Below, in pieces: positions 20,712 to 31,010 of a stretch of DNA of 64,000 bases; position 1 is the stretch's first letter, and each line of letters begins with the position of its first letter. The stretch is from Isoetes taiwanensis (taxonomy: Eukaryota > Streptophyta > Lycopodiopsida > Isoetales > Isoetaceae). A program made the position numbers and the translations under genes. The stretch covers positions 248,001-312,000 of the forward strand of contig JAJEKV010000252.1 in NCBI GenBank assembly GCA_021234155.1, given 5' to 3'. The notes beneath the pieces were generated by a model. The model saw only the letters and a program-made list of their open reading frames with translations. It searched no databases and was not told the origin of the DNA.

Positions 20712-22295
20712 ATGTCAACTAGGCTAGGTGCTTCCTTACTAAGTGCTGTTGAAGTTTTCAAAGGTACAGGGGGATTTCAAGTATGGAAAGAGAAGATCAA
20801 AGAAATATTGGAAGTGGAAGGCTTGTGGACATATGTCAATGGAGATGTTGAAGACAATGAACAAGTCAGTGAGTCAAACAGTAAGGATGAGGCTGTTATT
20901 GTCACTGCAGAGAGTTCAAGTTCAAAGGAAAAAGGTACAAAGGAAAAAGGTACATCTAGTTCTATGGAAGTAACTAGTTGTGATGTTAATGCTGTTGCTA
21001 AACTAATTGAAGCAAAGAGCATTATTACAGTAAAGCTAAGGATCTAGCATACTGTTAAAGGTAAGGGGAATGAGCCCGAGGGGCATTTGGAAATATTTGA
21101 TTAAGACCTATGAAAACAAGACATCGTCTCAGCTGGATGTTTTGGATAGGGAATTAAGGAACTTAAAGTTCCATGATAATGATGATCTTACTGAGTTTTT
21201 TCAGAAATTGGATAATCTGTCTTGGAGGCAGCAGGCACAAGTATAACTCAAGATTATCAGGTAATGACCATAGCAAGAGCATTCTCAAATTTTAATCACT
21301 TATCTACATTAGTAAGAAATGTAGCTAAAAGTAGGGATCAGACTGAGCTTATGGTAAAAACAGAATTGGAACAAAAATCTCTAGTTATTGGCAATACTGA
21401 TCATGCTGAAGTTCTCTATGCTGGAAAAGCAAAGGCTAAGAATTTTGATAAGAGCAGGCTGGGGCTCTGTTATACATGCAATCAATATGGACACTTAAAA
21501 AATAATTGTCCAAAGGGAACACAAGAAAATAAATGCTTTAATTGCAATGTGTTTGGCCACATGGCAGCAAACTGCTCAAGTCCAAAGGATCTAAATAGGG
21601 GAAGAGGCCGAGGTTTTGATAAATCTAGAGGAACTTTCACAAGAGGAAGGTCTCAAAGCTTCAGGGGAAGAGGCAGGGACAGAAACCCTTCAGTAAATTT
21701 GGCAAAATCTATCACTACAGAGGAAGAAGAAATAGATGACGAAAATATTGAGGTATGTCTAAATTCTGACATTAGCAAACCATTAAGAAAATTAGATTCT
21801 AAAGATGATATGCTTGTTCTAGATTCAGGAGCTGAAAGATCAGTGATTAAGGATCCTAAACAACTCAAGGAGAGAATAATTAAAGGATCCAGCTATGTTC
21901 AAATGGGAGATGGCAGTTTGCAAAAAGTAGAAGTGGCTGGGATTTTAGAAATCTTTGATTTATCTGGAAAGCCAGTAGATTTAAAAAATGTTTTCTGTGT
22001 CCCCTCAATTGTTAGAAATCTGATTTCCATTAGCCAACTTGTTGATCTTGGCTACAAAGTATGCTTTGAGAAATCTCAATGTAAGATTTACTTGGATAAT
22101 ACATTGAAATTTTTAGCAAAAAGAATTGAAAATCTATTTGCTCTCAATGATACAAAATGTCTTGGCTCAATTAATGCAGTGTCAGCTGCAACATTAAGAA
22201 GATGGCATGAGAGACTTGGACATACAAATATAAACAATCTCAAATACATGGCCAAACATAATATGATTTTGGCTGAAGTAGAAAAGGAGGATGAA
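20712..22295 (+). pseudogene. Copia gag, protease and start of integrase
   Basis: Gag starts at 20712 (MSTRLGASLLSAVEVFKGT) and is broken by stops at 21047-21220. From 21222 it is open: two zinc knuckles at about 21469 and 21535 (CYTCNQYGHLKNNC and CFNCNVFGHMAANC), an Arg/Gly-rich stretch, the aspartic protease motif LDSGAERSVI near 21818, then the integrase zinc-binding start RRWHERLGHTNINNL near 22200. Reading is cut at 22295 by the LINE. Confidence 0.85.
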
Positions 22296-25128
22296 GTTCG
22301 CTTGTTGTTCTTGTGACTAGGGCGGTGGTGAGTGATATCAAGATCTATATGGCGCCCCTTGCTTTGCACGATGGCGGACTTTGGAGGATCCCGCTGAGTT
22401 GCAGAGGTATGTGCATGCTCATTTCTCAGGGTTTTTGCGCAGCGCACTCTTCCCCTATGAGCAGGAGATCACGGGAGCTTGTTTTTGGGGGGCTGTTAAA
22501 CCATCTATTTTGCCTCACCAACGTGAGAGCTTGGAGCAGGAGCTCTCCAGAGAGGATTTAGCGGAGGCATGTATGTGCATGGCCAAGGATAAATGTCCTG
22601 GGCTGGATGGCATCCCTGTGGAGTTCTTTCAGACTTATTGGGAGTGGGGCTGGTGAGTGCATTGTACGGTGTATCTTGAGTTCTTTGCAGTCTTCTCACA
22701 TGGATAGGATCTTGAATACCGCATGCATTTCCTTGATTCCTAAGATTAAGCAGACCTTCTACTATTAATGATTGGAGGCCTATATCCTTGTTGTCCTCTG
22801 CGTACAAGATTATTGCGAAAGCCCTGGCAGAGAAGTTGAAGCGGTGTTGACTTCTTCCATTAGTAAGGTGCGATGCGGGTTTGTTCTGGGAGGAACATTT
22901 TGACTAATGTTGCCGCAGACTTATGAGGGCCTTTATTGGGCGGGGAGAGCAGTCAAGGCATTGCCTATCTTAAGCTTGACTTTGCCAAAGCTTATGATAG
23001 TGTCCGTTGGGAGTTCTTATGCGCCATGATGTTAGCGTTAATGCGTGGTCCACGCTTTACGAGACGATCATGAAGTTTGCATAGGTCAACCCGCAGACTA
23101 CGGTGGTGTGCGGGGTGAACCCTCGCCTTTTCTCCTTAGGCGAGAATAGGCGTCGGGGGTGCCCTTTGGCACCATTTTTTTTTTCTGATTGTGGCGGAGC
23201 CCTTGTCTCGATTGTTTTTAGGCTGTAGTGGAGGAGGGTGGTGGATGGGCTTGGGATGATGGGATGGTAGTCAGCAGATTATTAACGGTTCGCCGATGAC
23301 ACTTTTCTCTTCTTGGTGGCGTAAGAGAATTTTGCGGAATGTGAAGGGTTTCTTTGGATACTTTCTCCTTGGCCTCAGGCATTCTTCTGAATTGGGGTAA
23401 ATGCTCCGCATTATGGGCCCAGTTGACTCCGCCTCCCCCTTGTTTGGCTCTATTCCCTTGGAAGGTGCTTCCAGGTAATGTGTGTACTAAGCTGTTGGGT
23501 ATTCCCTTTGAAGGGGATGTTTCCATGGGGAGGGTGTGGGATGAGATTTGCGGGGGTTGCAGAAACACCTCAATTGGTGGAAGGGTAGCAAGTTGTCCAT
23601 GGCAGGTAGGATCACTATTGCCAAGTCAGTACTTTGTAGCACTCATGTGTATACAGCATCTGCGATGTTAGCTCCTGAGGGTAAGATACAGGCTTTGGAT
23701 AAGATTGTTCGAAATTTTGTGTGGGGCGGGGATGATGAAGGGGCGGTTGTTAAAGTGGCTTGGTGGAAGTGTCTCCGCCCCCGGGAGGATGGGGGCTTGG
23801 CCATTCTGGATTTGGCACTGCATAGTAAGGTGTTGGTCTCTAAGTTTATTTGGAGCATTCTGCAGGATGGAGCATCTTCTCCTGGTGCGGCACTATTGTG
23901 GCAATCTCTTCGCCATTGTGTGGCATTTGGAAAGTCGTCTGTGCATGTAGAGTTGCCCTGGGCACTGTTGTATGGTCTCCGGCCTTTCCCACATGCATCC
24001 CCTTTTCTCACGGGGGTGTTGCGGGCTTGGGATCACGTGCGTGTGCTCTTCCAGCTAGATTATGCCTCAGTTTATCACCACTCTTCTCCTTTCTTGTGGG
24101 TTCCTCTACCTCCTGCGTACTTGCCCTTGGCTGCCACTGTGCATGCTCGGACGCAGGCCCGTTGGAGGCGAGCTGCTGTGCTCACCTTGGAGGATTGGTA
24201 TTGGGATGGTCAGCTAGCTTCGTGGGAGTTCTTTCGAGCTCGCTTTCGCCTGAAGGGCAGTGACCGGGCTATCTGGGAACAAGTGGCGGGGAGTATTCCG
24301 CTACACATACCTATAGTCCCTCAGGGTGATGTGGTGGTGCAGGTTTGGAAGGTTCATCCAGATGTTGTATCTTCTTGTTTTGTGCGGTCTTGTTACCGGG
24401 TGTTGGCTATTCATGACACTCTGCCCCCTTCAGGCAAGTGGTCTCTGCAGCTTCCGGGTTCTCGATGGCGCTCGGTTTGGACGTGGACATGGAGCTCACT
24501 TCCCCCACCGAAGGTTCGGGTGCTTATGTGGCAGGTGGTGCACCGCTGTATCAGGGTGAATGTCCTTGTGAGTCAGTTTAGGCCGGGTGTGAGCCCTCTT
24601 TGCCCTTGTTGTGGCCTTCATCGTGAGACTGTGGAGCATTGTCTGGTTTTATGCCCTCACTTGCAGGTTGCCTGGGATTGGGTCAGGGCTCTGTTTCAGG
24701 TGAGATTGAATAGCCAACAATTGCTGCTTCATGTATATCCTGGTGCTTGGCCGCTCGTACGGCAGCAAGCCTTGCATCTGTCGTGGCTTGGTTGGGTGTG
24801 GTTGATTTAAGCGGCGGCGGTTGTGGATCTTTCGGGGGATTGGCAGCCTGCAGCCTCTCTGATTCTCGACTCAGGTACAAGCTATTTCAAAGCTTTTTGG
24901 TGTTCCCGGGATTAGTAGAGCGGAAGTTTTCCATTTGGCGGGACTTCTTGGGTGTGGTAGATGGTGATGGTCAGTTTGTACAGCAGTAGAGTTGCAGTTG
25001 TTGTGGAGTGTCGAGTTATCACTGTCTCTTTGGGGCAGTTCTCCTTCCTCCTCACTTGCTTTGTAACATTACCATTCTTTTAATATATTGCTGACACAGT
25101 TCTTCAAAAAAAAAAAAAGGAGGATGAA
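22282..25128 (+). mobile_element. 5'-truncated L1-like LINE inside the Copia element, 14-bp TSD
   Basis: A target-site duplication AAAAGGAGGATGAA flanks the insert (22282-22295 and 25115-25128, partly merged with poly(A)). The insert (22296-25114) ends in poly(A). It carries the end of the endonuclease-RT linker (LDGIPVEFFQTYW), a shifted RT with YLKLDFAKAYDSVRW near 22965, and from 23548 an open 420-residue C-terminal part (WKGSKLSMAGRITIAKSVL, GGLAILDLALHSKVL) with a zf-RVT finger (CPCCGLHRETVEHCLVLCPH) near 24600. This is plant L1 architecture, unlike the LINE at 125-4490. The 5' half is missing, as usual for L1. Confidence 0.9.
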
Positions 25129-25770
25129 TTCATGTGTGAAGGGTGCATGTTGGGAAAGCATACAAGACTGAAATTTGTCAAATCAAATAAGAGGGCAAAA
25201 GACATTTTAGAATTAATACATACTGACCTATGTGGGCCAATAAATGTCACAGGTTTGACTGGGAAGAGATATTTCATCACTTTCATCGATGATTTCTCAA
25301 GAAAAACCAAGTGTTATTTGTTAAGACACAAGGATCAAGCATTCTCAGCATATAAACTATTTGAACAGGAAGTAGAAAGACAAACTGGAAAAAGAATTAA
25401 ATGTGTTAGATCTGACAGGGGTGGTGAGTTTTTATCGGGGGCATTCAACAATCACTGCAGGGAACATGGAATCAGAAGGCAACTAACTTGCAGATTTACT
25501 CCTCAACAAAATGACATAGCAGAGAGGAAAAATAGGACCATTCTCATGCTGTTCGATCCATGCTCAAGCAATCAGGTATGCCTAATTTCTTGTGGGAAGA
25601 AACTGTTAAAACAGTAGTTCTTTTGCAAAATAAACTCCCATCTATAAGCATCCAAGGGAAAACACCTGAGGAAATGTGGAGTGGAAATATTCCAGCCTAT
25701 CAAATGTTCAAAACTTATGGATGTTTAGGATATGCACATATTCCTAAGGAATTGAAAAGAAGCTAGATAA
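25129..25770 (+). pseudogene. Copia integrase, central part
   Basis: Continues the zinc-binding domain after the LINE: CEGCMLGKHTRLKF, then the catalytic core with HTDLCGPINV, FIDDFSRK and IKCVRSDRGGEF, and the final Glu region (QNDIAERKNRTI near 25510). The family has N-G-x-A-E; here it is NDIAE. A frame change at about 25555 moves to a second frame ending near 25766. Confidence 0.85.
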
Positions 25771-26179
25771 TAGAGCTATTAAATGTTATCTAGCAGGATA
25801 TGATGAACAAGCAAAAGCATACAGGATGTATGATCCTGAGAACAGACAGATTGACGTGGTCTTCAATGAACATGTGGTCTATAAAAACAGAAATCAAGTG
25901 CAACAGGTAACACCAAACAAAGATATCAATTGTCCAGGTGATGATTTGCTAAAATCAGATAGCCTGCACAATCTTGATGATGACAATGATGTGGCAATCA
26001 AGTTTCAGGAAAATATAAAGGCAATAAATGCAGATCATGACGTCATTGAGGCAGAAATAGAGCAAGAAAAACAAAGGGAAGACAACACACAGCTGCCTCA
26101 AGCAGACAATTCTGATAATGCATAAATCCAGCAAGATATAAGAAAAAGAAAGACAGAGGTAGATAAATTAAAGGAGACA

Positions 26180-27334
26180 ATGGAGGCAATGAAAGTGAAT
26201 TCTGATATGTATGGCAGATTGGATCATGGCAGGAGCAGACGATTACAAAAGGAAGATGTAGACATTCATCAAATCATGGCTATTCTTGACCCTGACATAC
26301 CACAGTCCTATGAGGAAGCAATAAATTCAGAGCATGCAGAACAATGGAAAGAGGCAATGATGGAAGAACTTTCAGCATTTAAAAGGACACAAACTTATGA
26401 TGTTGTTGTACAACCAGAAAAGAAAAATGTTGTGGGCAGCAAGTGGCTATACAAAATAAAAAGGGGCATTAATGGTGAAGAAAAATTTAAGGCCAGGTTG
26501 GTAGCACAGGGATTTACCCAAAGAAAGGGAATAGATTATGAGGAGACATTTTCTCCCATAATTAAATTGACAAGTATTAGAATTCTCATGGCATTTGCCA
26601 ATGCAAACAACCTGGACATGCATCACATGGACGTGAGCACAACATTTTTGAATGCAGAATTGAATGATGATGTCTATATGAAACAAGCACCAGGGTTCGA
26701 AGTTCCAGGAGAAGGCATGGTATGGAAACTTAATCGTGCTGTGTATGGCCTCAGACAGTCACCTAGAATGTGGTATCAGTGCATAGATAAATATCTTTTA
26801 GAACAAGGCTTTACAAGGTTTTTGAATGATGGAAATTTATACATTCTCAACAAGGGAGGTCAGTTTTGCATATTGGCATTGTATGTTGATGATAACATTT
26901 TAGTACCAAGCAATATGGAAATATTAGATCACTGCAAACAGATTCTTACCAGCAAATTCAAGATGACAGATGTGGGAAAGCTCAAGAAATTTTTGGGCAT
27001 GGAAATAACCAGAAATAAAGGAGAGAAACTACTGAAAATGTCCCAAACTAGCAATATAGCAAGCATGCTTAAGAGATTCAATATGCTGGATTGCAATATT
27101 GCAAGAACTCCTATTGTTCAAGGCTTCAAATTATCTAGTGATGACAGCCCAAAGACACTTGATGAGCTGAAGGAAATGGAAAAGATTCCATATATGGAGC
27201 TTATAGGTTGTTTGCTATACATATCTAATTGCACGAGACCAGAAATAGCATTCACAGTCAACTTACTTAGCAGATTCTGTAACAACCCAGGAAGACAGCA
27301 TTGGACCATAGCTAAAAGAGTATTGAGATATTAA
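26180..27334 (+). CDS. Copia reverse transcriptase
   Basis: 384-residue frame. It shows the Copia start NVVGSKWLYKIKRGINGEEK, ARLVAQGFTQRKGIDYEETF, MDVSTTFLNAELNDDVYMKQ, AVYGLRQSPRMWYQ and the catalytic YVDDN near 26885, where YVDDM is usual. Ends with a TAA where the frame should continue to RNase H. Confidence 0.85.
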   Translation: MEAMKVNSDMYGRLDHGRSRRLQKEDVDIHQIMAILDPDIPQSYEEAINSEHAEQWKEAMMEELSAFKRTQTYDVVVQPEKKNVVGSKWLYKIKRGINGEEKFKARLVAQGFTQRKGIDYEETFSPIIKLTSIRILMAFANANNLDMHHMDVSTTFLNAELNDDVYMKQAPGFEVPGEGMVWKLNRAVYGLRQSPRMWYQCIDKYLLEQGFTRFLNDGNLYILNKGGQFCILALYVDDNILVPSNMEILDHCKQILTSKFKMTDVGKLKKFLGMEITRNKGEKLLKMSQTSNIASMLKRFNMLDCNIARTPIVQGFKLSSDDSPKTLDELKEMEKIPYMELIGCLLYISNCTRPEIAFTVNLLSRFCNNPGRQHWTIAKRVLRY

Positions 27335-27454
27335 ACATACACTCAAGATCAGGGATTAACATTTAACAATGATGATCTAGTTCTTAAGGGATATGCTGAT
27401 GCTGATTGGGGCAGTGATATTGACACAAGAAAGTCTACTTCAGGATTTTGCTTA

Positions 27455-27860
27455 ATGTTAGGAGGAGCTGCAATAACTTGGAAAAGCAAAAAACAATCAA
27501 GTGTGGCCATGTCAACAGCTGAGGCAGAGTATAATGCAGCAACACTTGCTGCAAAAGAGATTGCATGGGTTAGAAGATTGCTTGATGAGCTAAAGATATT
27601 TCAGAGATTGCCTACAACTTTATATTCTGACAGTATAAGTTGCATTGCAATTACAAAGAACCCAGTGCTGCATCAAAGGACTAAACACATTGAATTGCAT
27701 GTTCATTTTATCAGGGAAATGGTTGCTAAAGGTGTGGTGACAGTAGAATACATCTCTACACATGAATAGGTTGCAGACATATTGACTAAAGGTCTACCAG
27801 AAATCAAGTTTCAGAAATTTAAAATCAAGTTGGGAATTCAAGAATGGAATAACAGTAATG
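27455..27860 (+). pseudogene. Copia RNase H
   Basis: Reads KSKKQSSVAMSTAEAEYNAA, the WVRRLL block, YSDSISCIAITKNP and HIELHVHFIRE. These are the Copia RNase H motifs. A TAG at 27767 replaces a Gln codon (THE*VADI), after which the frame continues to about 27860 (ILTKGLP). Confidence 0.85.
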
Positions 27861-27880
27861 GAGTTAGCATGAAAGGGGAA

Positions 27881-28410
27881 TGAAGAAATATTCATGCTAA
27901 TCCATTGGCCCTAGTTATGGCAAAAGGAGCAGAAGGCAACTCATGTGCTAGTGCAATGCCAAAGGTTAATGCAATGGTTCAATGGGATATTGCATGAATA
28001 ATAAGTTCACATGGTTATATGATTTAGATTCATTGAAGTTAGGGTTGAACTGACTCGGTCCAATACTTTAGAGCCAAATCCATATTCAAATGGGGAAAGT
28101 CCCTGGAACCATGGAGATTCACCCAGCAGTGCACAGAGCGGCCGGATCTGGCCTAAGCGGCCGGATCCTTGTAAATAAATTAAGAAGAAGGTTTCAATTG
28201 TACATACACAGGGGTTAAGCTGTTCAAGGGGAACAGGCTCGTGCTGTCGAACTTATTCATTGAATTCAATTCATTGTCTATAAATGAGATCATAATATTT
28301 GAATTCATATTCATGTTCAAGACAACGGTTGCATAGTTATAGTGAATTTATAACTAGTGCATTGTGTATCTTAATAGCTAGTTGACATTATTATCTACTC
28401 AATTTCTTCA
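27881..28410 (+). repeat. 3' LTR of the Copia element
   Basis: 530 bp. It differs from the 5' LTR mainly by two short insertions and a few substitutions. Confidence 0.95.
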
Positions 28411-29436
28411 TAAACCGGATCTTGTCGACGAAGCTCATCTTTAGTTTGTACTCATTGTCAGCATTGTGGGTGTTAGCAACGATTTCTGCTTCTTCATCTG
28501 TAAGATCACAGTAAACAGCGCACAGGACGGAGAGGTACCTGGAGTTCTTCTTCTCTTTGTACAGCTGCCTTCTTGCCTTAAAGCTATGATTTCCTCCCAA
28601 GACGTAGTGAGTGTATGTGTCTGCATTTTCTCTGTCATAGTCCTGGGGGGTTGTGCATTGCTCCCGGTCAACAAGGACAACTATTGGGGCCACATCAGCA
28701 TTTGGATTGCTCCGTATTCTGTCCTTTAGGTTCCTCAAGTGATCGGCATAAATTTTGCGAACCTGAAGTGGCCTTTCACCAGCTTCATTCTTCGGGGGCA
28801 GCCTCATGCATGCCACAGGAAGGTAGATCGTAATGTGAAATAAAATTGTGCAGTGCCTGTGGTTGCACACTGACAATTCTAAAGCTTGCAATGTCTACAA
28901 CAATGAAGCCCTGTGAGGTCTTAAAGGATAGCCTCTCCGCTTGACCTCCTTGTCCGGCAACCTCGGAGACATCTTTTATTATCCCGAGGTTGACAAACTC
29001 AGTGTCAGCGTACAGTTTGTTCCCAGCGCTCTTGCAGACGTGTAGAAATATCAGTGTGCTGTATTTTTCTCCCGCACCCTCGTTACGAACCACTGCGTTT
29101 GGAAATTTTCGTAAATTGCAGGCTCATCAGTGTCAGCGGTTTGCTTCATTGGGTGTGGCCGCTTTACAATCTTAAGCGTTTTTTTTTTGTGCCCTCTTGC
29201 TTCCTTCTTGCCTGCCACAGAAACGTTGAAAACAACTCTGTTAAGACTTGTAATGGGACGAAAACTGTATTCCAGAATAAGATTTGCTAATCTTGTGCCT
29301 TAAAGGCCTGCAAAAAACAGGAAAAAAAAGCAAAAAAATTGTTGCTCAAACTCGATTTTTAGTGCTTTAATTAGATATTTTTAAGCTAAAAAGTGGTATG
29401 TTTAAGCTAAAAACAACAAGCGTTTTCTTTGAGACA

Positions 29437-29633
29437 GGCAAAGTGTATTCTGGAATACACTTTGCTCACACAAGAAGGCAAAGTGTATTCCAGAATACAC
29501 TTTGCTCTTCGCCTGAAGGGCAAAGTGTATTCCCGAATACACTTTGCCCTTCAGCAAAGTGTGCAAAGTGTATTCCGGAATACACTTTGCGCTTGGCAAG
29601 AAGCCCAAAGTGTATTCTGGAATACACTTTGCC
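29437..29633. repeat. Array of five 28-30-bp palindromes between divergent genes of element 2
   Basis: Five units, period about 41 bp, same arm (GGCAAAGTGTATTC + reverse complement) as the array at 19404-19639, with centres TCTGGA, TCCAGA, TCCCGA, TCCGGA and TCTGGA. Single copies of the core (GTATTCYRGAATA) also lie at 29266-29281, 29889, 29941 and 29962, and at 19973 in another intron. The array lies upstream of the ParB-like exon A (minus) and of the Pro-rich gene (plus), probably within their 5' introns. Confidence 0.95.
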
Positions 29634-30025
29634 CTTCAAAGGTAAATCAGCAAACACACGAAAGACGTACTATGTACTTTACATGCTTACCTGTCCATTA
29701 TTTTCGCTATGTAAATCGGAATACAGCAAGTCAATATATATCGGAAGGCGCTCGGGCTGGCGACTACAACTCTGAAAGCGGAATACGCAACTGAGGCGCT
29801 CACATTTCCTTTTTAAAGGTAGGCCACTGTCAGTTGTGTTTTTCTATGTGAAGTGGAATACATCAAGTCCAAACAGTCTGGACAAGTGTATTCTAGAATA
29901 GGATTCATGCACACACACGGCAAATGTTGTACACCAAACAGTATTCTGGAATAGCCTTTTGTATTCTCGAATATGTTTAGTCCAACCGCCTTGTGAGTTA
30001 CTGACAAGTTCACAATTTTTTGCAG

Positions 30026-31010
30026 TTGTTTAACATGGTTAATCGCTTCGTGAACAAACTTCCACCACCATTTGTTTCCCCAAGTACCTCTACTTCGGAT
30101 GGAACACAAGACGGAGATGCTTCTTCAACTCCTACCTCGACAAGGTCTTTGTTGCTTCTTGAAGACACGCCGAGTCCAGTAACTAGTAGACTGCCACCAC
30201 CTTTCCAACCCTCTCCAAGTCCAGTAGGAAACCGGTTGCCACCTCCTTTCACAGCCTCACCTGTTGCACGTAGCAATCTTCCACCACCATTTGTACCATC
30301 CCCCGACACTACAAAGGCTCGACCTCAACAAATTTTTTGGAACAGACTTCCTCAGCCATTTGTAGTTTCTCCTTCTTCACTTACACAAACAAGGAATACA
30401 GCACGTTCCGAAAACTGCGAGATTCTCCATCGCTTCTCCCACCTCGACTTCACTACAAATGAAGACGACCTTGCAGCATCTACTCCTCTTCACACAACCG
30501 TGGTGACACATGGGTATACAGAATTTCAGTCGGCTCTAAGAGACATGTTTGAACGAACTCCTTGTGAAGAAGTCAGTAACAACATTATTGGGCACATCAT
30601 ATGGTGGCCCATCTCCTTCATTCAACTTTGTACCTCCCGCCTTATCCAGAGATTACTGACTTCACATGGTTTGTTCTCTTCTACAAGCACACCACTAAGG
30701 GTAGAGGAGGTCACCCCCAGAGTAGAACTCTCTTCAGAAGATGAAGACACCAGCGAGATGCAACGAGATTACATATTCTCTAGCTAGTCCACCAAGAAAT
30801 TCAAGGTGGATTATGGTTTGAGAGCATGCTCCTCTGTAAGAAGAAGAAACCTTATGGACGAACATAAAATGAGAAGACTTTTAAGAACTAAATGCTGCTC
30901 ATTGGGTTGCATCAACAAACTTAACATGTCTAAATTACGAGCAATTAGAGACAACTACAGTTCAATGACATTGGCTGACCAGAATGCCTACTTGGCCCGC
31001 CCACTTTGTT
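30026..31010 (+). pseudogene. Element 2 plus-strand gene, 5' part: LPPPF-repeat protein leading into a DUF7869-like gene
   Basis: An acceptor (TTTTTTGCAG ending 30025) precedes the first ATG at 30035. The first 110 residues carry five spaced repeats of the type NxLPPPF (VNKLPPPFVSPS, TSRLPPPFQPSP, GNRLPPPFTASP, SNLPPPFVPSP, WNRLPQPFVVSP). A hydrophobic WWPISFIQLC segment lies near residue 200. A single TAG near 30785 separates this from FKVDYGLRACSSVRRRNLMD, KCCSLGCINKLNMSKLRAIR and LADQNAYL, the N-terminal pattern of DUF7869 proteins. I infer one gene with one stop codon. Coding is then interrupted at 31011 by a TIR-flanked insert. Runs divergently from the ParB-like gene. Confidence 0.5.

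Larger units (their letters stand above)
20181..28415 (+). mobile_element. Copia-type LTR retrotransposon with TSD TAAAC, inserted in the ParB-like gene
   Basis: LTRs 20186-20693 and 27881-28410 start TGAAG and end TTTCTTCA. Flanks are TAAAC at 20181-20185 and 28411-28415. A primer-binding site TGGTATCAGAGCC starts at 20696 and a polypurine tract (GAAAGGGGAA) precedes the right LTR. The LTRs are nearly identical; the right one has a 19-bp GGCCGGATCTGGCCTAAG-type duplication and an extra AATTCA, so insertion was recent. A LINE interrupts it at 22296. Gene order GAG-PR-IN-RT-RH is that of Copia. Confidence 0.95.
19140..29216 (-). pseudogene. Element 2 ParB/Srx-fold-like gene, split by a Copia insertion and truncated
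   Basis: Minus-strand gene. Exon A starts after an acceptor at about 29217 (CTGTGGCAG), runs to 28411, is interrupted by the Copia, and resumes at 20185 to a donor at 19993 (GGCAAAGTAAGT). Removing the element and one TAAAC restores the frame across the junction. Exon B is about 19936-19703 (IWDIQNEIFTMFERGELKSK), exon C about 19315-19140 (after TTTTACAG). Core motif at about 28600: YVLGGNHSFKARRQL, with NADVAPIVVLVDR before it, the ParB/Srx pattern. Frameshifts lie near 29060 and 28830. A C-terminal methyltransferase like that of element 1 is not seen; the gene runs into Helitron sequence at 19140, so its 3' end is lost. Function inferred from motif only. Confidence 0.55.

Noticed and set aside
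19404-29633. Palindrome arrays as a CRISPR array
   Set aside because: The repeat is a full palindrome, spacers are only 10-13 bp, the host is a plant, and there are no cas genes.
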